Assembly (NCBI GenBank): GCA_964628455.1
Contig: CAZVPD010000152.1
Span: 1-8,725 of the forward strand
Source: JAQVWU01 sp964628455
GTDB taxonomy: Bacteria > Bacillota > Clostridia > Oscillospirales > CAG-272
Reading direction: 5' to 3'
Length of the DNA: 8,725 nt
Part shown: piece by piece, positions 5,834-8,725 of the stretch
Layout of the letters: every line of letters starts with the position of its first letter
Position numbering within the stretch: position 1 is the first letter of the stretch
The notes under the pieces: generated by a model
Databases searched by the model: none
What the model saw: only the letters and a program-made list of their open reading frames with translations
What the model was told of the DNA's origin: nothing
Translations under genes and position numbers: made by a program

Positions 5834-6883
5834 ATGAAAAGCGAGAAGACCGGAGGCATCAGCTTTTTCCAGAAATATCTGACCCTGTGGGTGCTCCTCT
5901 GCATGGCGGCGGGGGTTTTTATCGGCAGGTTCCTGCCGGGGATCCCCGCTTTTTTAAGTAAATTCGAATACGCGAAAGTATCGGTCCCCGTTGCGGTGCT
6001 CATCTGGGCCATGATCTACCCTATGATGATGAAGGTGGATTTCGAAAGCGTCAGAAACGTCGGAAAGAACCCCAAAGGCCTTTTTGTGACCTGGACCGCA
6101 AACTGGCTCATCAAGCCTTTTACCATGTTCGCCATCGCAGCGTTTTTCCTGACGTTCGTCTTTAAAAGCCTGATCCCGGCGGACATCGCGAAGCAGTATC
6201 TCGCGGGAGCCGTGCTGCTCGGAGCCGCGCCCTGCACGGCCATGGTGTTTGTCTGGAGCCACCTGACAAAAGGGAATCCGGCCTATACCGTCGTGCAGGT
6301 GGCCACCAACGACCTGATCATCCTCATCGCCTTTGTCCCGATCGTCAAATTCCTGCTGGGAGTCAGCGACATCACAGTCCCGTGGGACACCCTGTTTTTG
6401 TCGGTTATCCTGTTTGTCGTCATCCCCCTTGCGGGCGGGGTCCTGACCAGGATGCTTGTGACCAAAAGAAAAGGACCGGATTATTTCCGGGACACGTTCC
6501 TGCCGAAATTCGACAACACGACCGTCGCCGGCCTGCTCCTGACCCTGATCCTGCTCTTCTCGTTTCAGGGCAGTATCATCCTCGAAAATCCCCTTCACAT
6601 CCTGCTTATCGCCGTCCCGCTGGTCCTTCAGACCTTTCTTATCTTCTTCATATCCTACATACCCTGCAACCGGCTCGGGCTCACGCATGACATCGCGGCG
6701 CCTGCGGGCATGATCGGGGCCAGCAATTTCTTCGAGCTGTCGGTCGCCGTCGCCATCGCCCTGTTCGGGACCTCTTCCCCCGCCGCCCTGGCGACCACCG
6801 TGGGCGTGCTGACCGAAGTGCCGGTCATGCTCATCCTCGTAAAAATCGCCAACGCCACGAGAAACCGCTTCAGGACCGTTTAA
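5834..6883 (+). CDS. acr3: Acr3-type arsenite efflux permease
   Basis: A 349-residue membrane protein of the BASS superfamily that exports arsenite, the main route of inorganic As(III) resistance. Recognisable segments are VPVAVLIWAMIYPMMMKVDF (51-70), TWTANWLIKPFTMF (86-99), LLGAAPCTAMVFVWSHLTKG (128-147) with the conserved Cys134, and GASNFFELSVAVAIALFG (295-312) with Glu301. The last conserved helix is GVLTEVPVMLILVKI (324-338). Cys134 corresponds to the cysteine shown to be essential in Acr3 of Corynebacterium and Alkaliphilus. About ten hydrophobic segments are visible and the length is typical. No ArsA-like ATPase is encoded nearby, so it probably works as a secondary transporter driven by the membrane potential. 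GAGGA at 5822-5826 supports the start. Also named arsB in some annotations. Confidence 0.95.
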   Translation: MKSEKTGGISFFQKYLTLWVLLCMAAGVFIGRFLPGIPAFLSKFEYAKVSVPVAVLIWAMIYPMMMKVDFESVRNVGKNPKGLFVTWTANWLIKPFTMFAIAAFFLTFVFKSLIPADIAKQYLAGAVLLGAAPCTAMVFVWSHLTKGNPAYTVVQVATNDLIILIAFVPIVKFLLGVSDITVPWDTLFLSVILFVVIPLAGGVLTRMLVTKRKGPDYFRDTFLPKFDNTTVAGLLLTLILLFSFQGSIILENPLHILLIAVPLVLQTFLIFFISYIPCNRLGLTHDIAAPAGMIGASNFFELSVAVAIALFGTSSPAALATTVGVLTEVPVMLILVKIANATRNRFRTV

Positions 6884-6903
6884 TTTCCCGAAAGGAGAAG
6901 GTT

Positions 6904-7176
6904 ATGGCCGACAAATGGTATCCCCTGATCGATGAAGCAAAATGCACCGGATGCGGGATCTGCATCGAAAGCTGCCTGTATGACGTCTATGACAGAGAAA
7001 AATCGCCTTATCCCGTCGTAAAGAACCCGCAGTCCTGCCTCGCATACTGCCACAGCTGCGGAAACCGCTGTCCCGAGGGAGCCGTCACTTACTTCGGAGA
7101 CCGCACGGGCTGGGTTCCGCCGCACGGCAAAGACGCGGAAAAAGAAGGCTGCGACGGGAGCTGCGGGATCGACTGA
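6904..7176 (+). CDS. Ferredoxin-like 4Fe-4S protein
   Basis: A 90-residue soluble protein with two four-cysteine sets: Cys14, 17, 20, 24 (CxxCxxCxxxC) and Cys45, 49, 52, 56 (CxxxCxxCxxxCP). These should bind two [4Fe-4S] clusters and carry electrons at low potential. Residues 1-66 align without gaps to the N-terminal domain of the fusion at 3639 (50% identical, every cluster cysteine kept), so the two arose by duplication. It lacks the DUF2703 part and ends instead in a short polar tail with CDGSCG (Cys83, Cys87). AAAGGAG (6891-6897) lies 6 nt before the ATG. It follows acr3 by 20 nt and precedes the membrane thioredoxin by 37 nt. An electron donor role for arsenical or disulfide reduction is inference. 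Confidence 0.88.
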   Translation: MADKWYPLIDEAKCTGCGICIESCLYDVYDREKSPYPVVKNPQSCLAYCHSCGNRCPEGAVTYFGDRTGWVPPHGKDAEKEGCDGSCGID

Positions 7177-7213
7177 TACGAGAAATATTCGAATATACGA
7201 AGGTAACGTAACT

Positions 7214-7822
7214 ATGAACAATAACACCGGGACAAAAGCGGACAGGCAGAAAGAAAAACAGGAAAAAATCCGTCTCAGGATCGAGCAGGAGAATCTCAGA
7301 AGAAAAAAGCTGTACAGACAGATTGCCGCCGTCGCCGTGATCGCTGCCGCGGTCCTGAGCGTTTTTATCTATAAGGCGTTAAGCGCCGGAAATGAAATAA
7401 CCGCAGCCGGAAATACGGGGGACATTCCACTTTCTGTCGCATCCATCGATCTGGAGGCGCTGAAAACCTATAAGATTCCGATCATCTTCGACTTCGGCGC
7501 GGATTCCTGTATTCCCTGCAAGGAAATGGCGCCTGTTCTGCAGAAGCTCAACGCGGAAATGCAGGGCAAAGCCGTGATACAGTTTGTCGATGTCTGGAAA
7601 AATCCGAACGGCGCCGCCGGTTATCCCGTCACGGTCATCCCGACGCAGTTTTTCTACAACGCGGACGGAACCCCCTATGTTCCGGGCGAAGAGCTGCAGA
7701 AATCGCTCGGGTTCGAACTGCACGCGGATCCGGCGTCCGGACAGCATATTTTCACGTCCCATAAAGGCGGTCTGACCGAAGAGCAGATGCGGCAGATCCT
7801 CGCGGAAATGGGCGTCCGCTGA
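7214..7822 (+). CDS. Membrane-anchored thioredoxin-like protein
   Basis: A 202-residue protein with a charged cytoplasmic N-terminus (about 1-35, possibly helical and rich in Lys, Arg, Glu and Gln), one membrane helix (about 36-55, IAAVAVIAAAVLSVFIY) and an extracytoplasmic thioredoxin domain. The active site is SCIPCKEMAPVL (Cys99, Cys102) after IIFDFGADS, and the cis-proline is Pro143 in VIPTQFFYNADG. By topology the CxxC faces outside. The stop codon overlaps the start of ccdA by one base, so the two are translationally coupled and likely form a pair, with CcdA passing electrons across the membrane to this thioredoxin. The final substrate outside is unknown; in this operon it could be an oxidised arsenical or an exported thiol protein. 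AAGGT at 7200-7204 precedes the start. Confidence 0.88.
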   Translation: MNNNTGTKADRQKEKQEKIRLRIEQENLRRKKLYRQIAAVAVIAAAVLSVFIYKALSAGNEITAAGNTGDIPLSVASIDLEALKTYKIPIIFDFGADSCIPCKEMAPVLQKLNAEMQGKAVIQFVDVWKNPNGAAGYPVTVIPTQFFYNADGTPYVPGEELQKSLGFELHADPASGQHIFTSHKGGLTEEQMRQILAEMGVR

Positions 7823-8511
7823 TGGACGCCCTGCTCGAACAGATCTCGGCGCTGATCCGGGAGAATTTCCTGCTCGCGCCCCTGCTCGCCCTTCTTGCGG
7901 GCATGCTGACTTCCGTGACCCCCTGCGCCTTATCGGGTATCCCTCTGATCGTCGGTTACGTGGGCGGTACGGGGCAGAAAGACGTAAAAAGAGCGTTCCG
8001 GATCTCCCTTGTGTTTGCGCTGGGCGCGGCGGCAACTTTTACGACACTGGGGATTTTTGCCTCCATGGCGGGAAAACTGATAGGGACAGGCGCCCCGTGG
8101 TGGTATATCGTACTCGGTGTCCTGATGGTCCTCATGGCGCTTCAGACCTGGGGCATTTTCGAGATCATCCCATCCAGCTATCTGACTTCGAAGAATACGA
8201 AAAAAGGATATCCCGGCGCGTTTATCGCCGGCATCCTCGCCGGAATTTTTTCCTCTCCCTGCTCGACGCCCGTTCTGATCGCCCTTCTCGTCCTTGTCGC
8301 GTCCGAAGGCAGCATCCTTTGGGGAATTCTGCTGCTGTTTTTCTATTCGGCCGGTCACGGGATCCTCGCCGTTATCGCCGGAACGTCCGTAGGCCTGGTG
8401 CAGAAGATCACACAGAGCGGGAAATACGGCAGATTCAGTTCCGTCCTCAAGTTCGTCACGGGACTTCTGATCCTGGTCATCGGCCTGTACATGTTTTACC
8501 TCGGTTTCTGA
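7822..8511 (+). CDS. ccdA: CcdA-type transmembrane thiol-disulfide reductant conduit
   Basis: A 229-residue membrane protein of the CcdA/DsbD-transmembrane family, which carries electrons from cytoplasmic thioredoxin to extracytoplasmic thiol proteins. The two redox cysteines sit in the expected repeated contexts, SVTPCALSGIPLIVGY (Cys35) and GIFSSPCSTPVLIALL (Cys147). Six hydrophobic segments are visible, near 16-46, 62-84, 92-114, 132-156, 165-190 and 208-228. There is no clear Shine-Dalgarno sequence, but the start codon overlaps the upstream stop in TGATG, which indicates translational coupling to the membrane thioredoxin. No cytochrome c maturation gene is seen nearby, so a general or arsenic-linked redox role is more likely than heme attachment. 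Confidence 0.93.
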   Translation: MDALLEQISALIRENFLLAPLLALLAGMLTSVTPCALSGIPLIVGYVGGTGQKDVKRAFRISLVFALGAAATFTTLGIFASMAGKLIGTGAPWWYIVLGVLMVLMALQTWGIFEIIPSSYLTSKNTKKGYPGAFIAGILAGIFSSPCSTPVLIALLVLVASEGSILWGILLLFFYSAGHGILAVIAGTSVGLVQKITQSGKYGRFSSVLKFVTGLLILVIGLYMFYLGF

Positions 8512-8556
8512 AATATCCTGAAAATAATATAAAACAACGAAAGGTACCCGAATATC

Positions 8557-8725
8557 ATGAAAGCGATACTCGACAAATCCAGATGTATGTCCGAAAACCG
8601 CATCTGCAAACCGCTGAAGGAATGTCCCGCCGAAGCCATCACATGGACCGAGGACGAGGACGAGCCCCTCGGCTCGCGCATGGAGATCAATGAGGAAAAA
8701 TGCACCGGCTGCGGCCTGTGCGTCG
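8557..8725 (+). CDS. 4Fe-4S ferredoxin-like protein (partial, cut by right edge)
   Basis: The first 56 codons of another iron-sulfur protein, read directly from the sequence starting at the ATG at 8557, with AAAGG at 8540-8544. Cys10, Cys17 and Cys23-Pro (CxxxxxxCxxxxxCP) make a variant first cluster motif. The sequence EEKCTGCGLCV then begins a standard CxxCxxC motif that continues past the edge; its final cysteine should close the first cluster set in the usual crossed fashion. An acidic linker (DEDEP) separates them. Small ferredoxins of this type with a spread first motif are common in anaerobes. It follows ccdA by 45 nt and is probably still in the same operon, so the transcription unit extends beyond the window. 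Confidence 0.85.
   Translation, partial: MKAILDKSRCMSENRICKPLKECPAEAITWTEDEDEPLGSRMEINEEKCTGCGLCV

Noticed and set aside
5954..6688. Minus-strand open frame of 244 codons opposite acr3
   Set aside because: Charged, repetitive translation and no ribosome binding site evidence; it is an antisense shadow of acr3.
7185..7196. Perfect 12-bp palindrome ATATTCGAATAT between the ferredoxin and the membrane thioredoxin genes
   Set aside because: Short, AT-rich, with no T tract for termination and no promoter boxes around it; it does not match the ATCGA-N6-TCGAT operator candidates.
1..8725. CRISPR arrays, insertion sequences, tRNA or rRNA genes
   Set aside because: No repeat-spacer pattern, transposase, terminal inverted repeats or RNA gene signatures were seen; nearly all of the sequence is protein-coding.

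Overview
The window looks like chromosomal DNA of an anaerobic bacterium, most likely a Clostridia-type Firmicute of moderately high GC. The evidence is strong AGGAG-type ribosome binding sites, a lipoprotein substrate-binding protein for amino acid uptake, several ferredoxin-like proteins, and an arsenic cluster lacking the usual oxygen-dependent genes. The taxonomic call is an inference from gene content and style.

Left arm (1-2104, minus strand): a three-gene polar amino acid ABC importer, reading inward from about 2104 to the left edge. It comprises a lipoprotein substrate-binding protein, a GlnP/HisM-type permease and a GlnQ-type ATPase cut by the window edge. A strong intrinsic terminator lies between the binding protein and the permease, probably reducing expression of the membrane and ATPase subunits. 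Nothing ties this importer to arsenic.

Divergent control region (2047-2257): it holds a promoter for the importer (minus strand) and a near-consensus promoter for the right arm (TTGACA, 17 bp, TATGAT). The right-arm promoter is flanked by two copies of a 22-bp direct repeat (18/22 identical, 42 bp apart), each containing an imperfect ATCGA-N6-TCGAT dyad. These are probable ArsR operators.

Right arm (2258-8725, plus strand): a tightly packed arsenic operon of at least eleven genes with gaps of -1 to 52 nt and no internal terminator. The order is arsR, arsP (trivalent organoarsenical permease), a ferredoxin-DUF2703 fusion, a small CxxC thioredoxin-like protein, arsM (arsenite methyltransferase), an FmdB-type zinc ribbon protein, acr3 (arsenite efflux), a second ferredoxin-like protein, a membrane-anchored thioredoxin, ccdA, and a third ferredoxin that runs off the edge.

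The likely logic is as follows. ArsR senses trivalent arsenic. Acr3 exports inorganic As(III). ArsM methylates As(III), and ArsP exports the trivalent methylated product. An unusually large set of thiol and Fe-S proteins supplies electrons, or hands on thiol-bound arsenic, on both sides of the membrane. No arsC, arsA, arsD, arsH or arsI is visible in the window. The most notable features are the ferredoxin-DUF2703 fusion, the CcdA/thioredoxin relay inside an arsenic operon, and short cysteine-rich tails (often containing Gly-Ser-Cys) on several proteins of unrelated fold.
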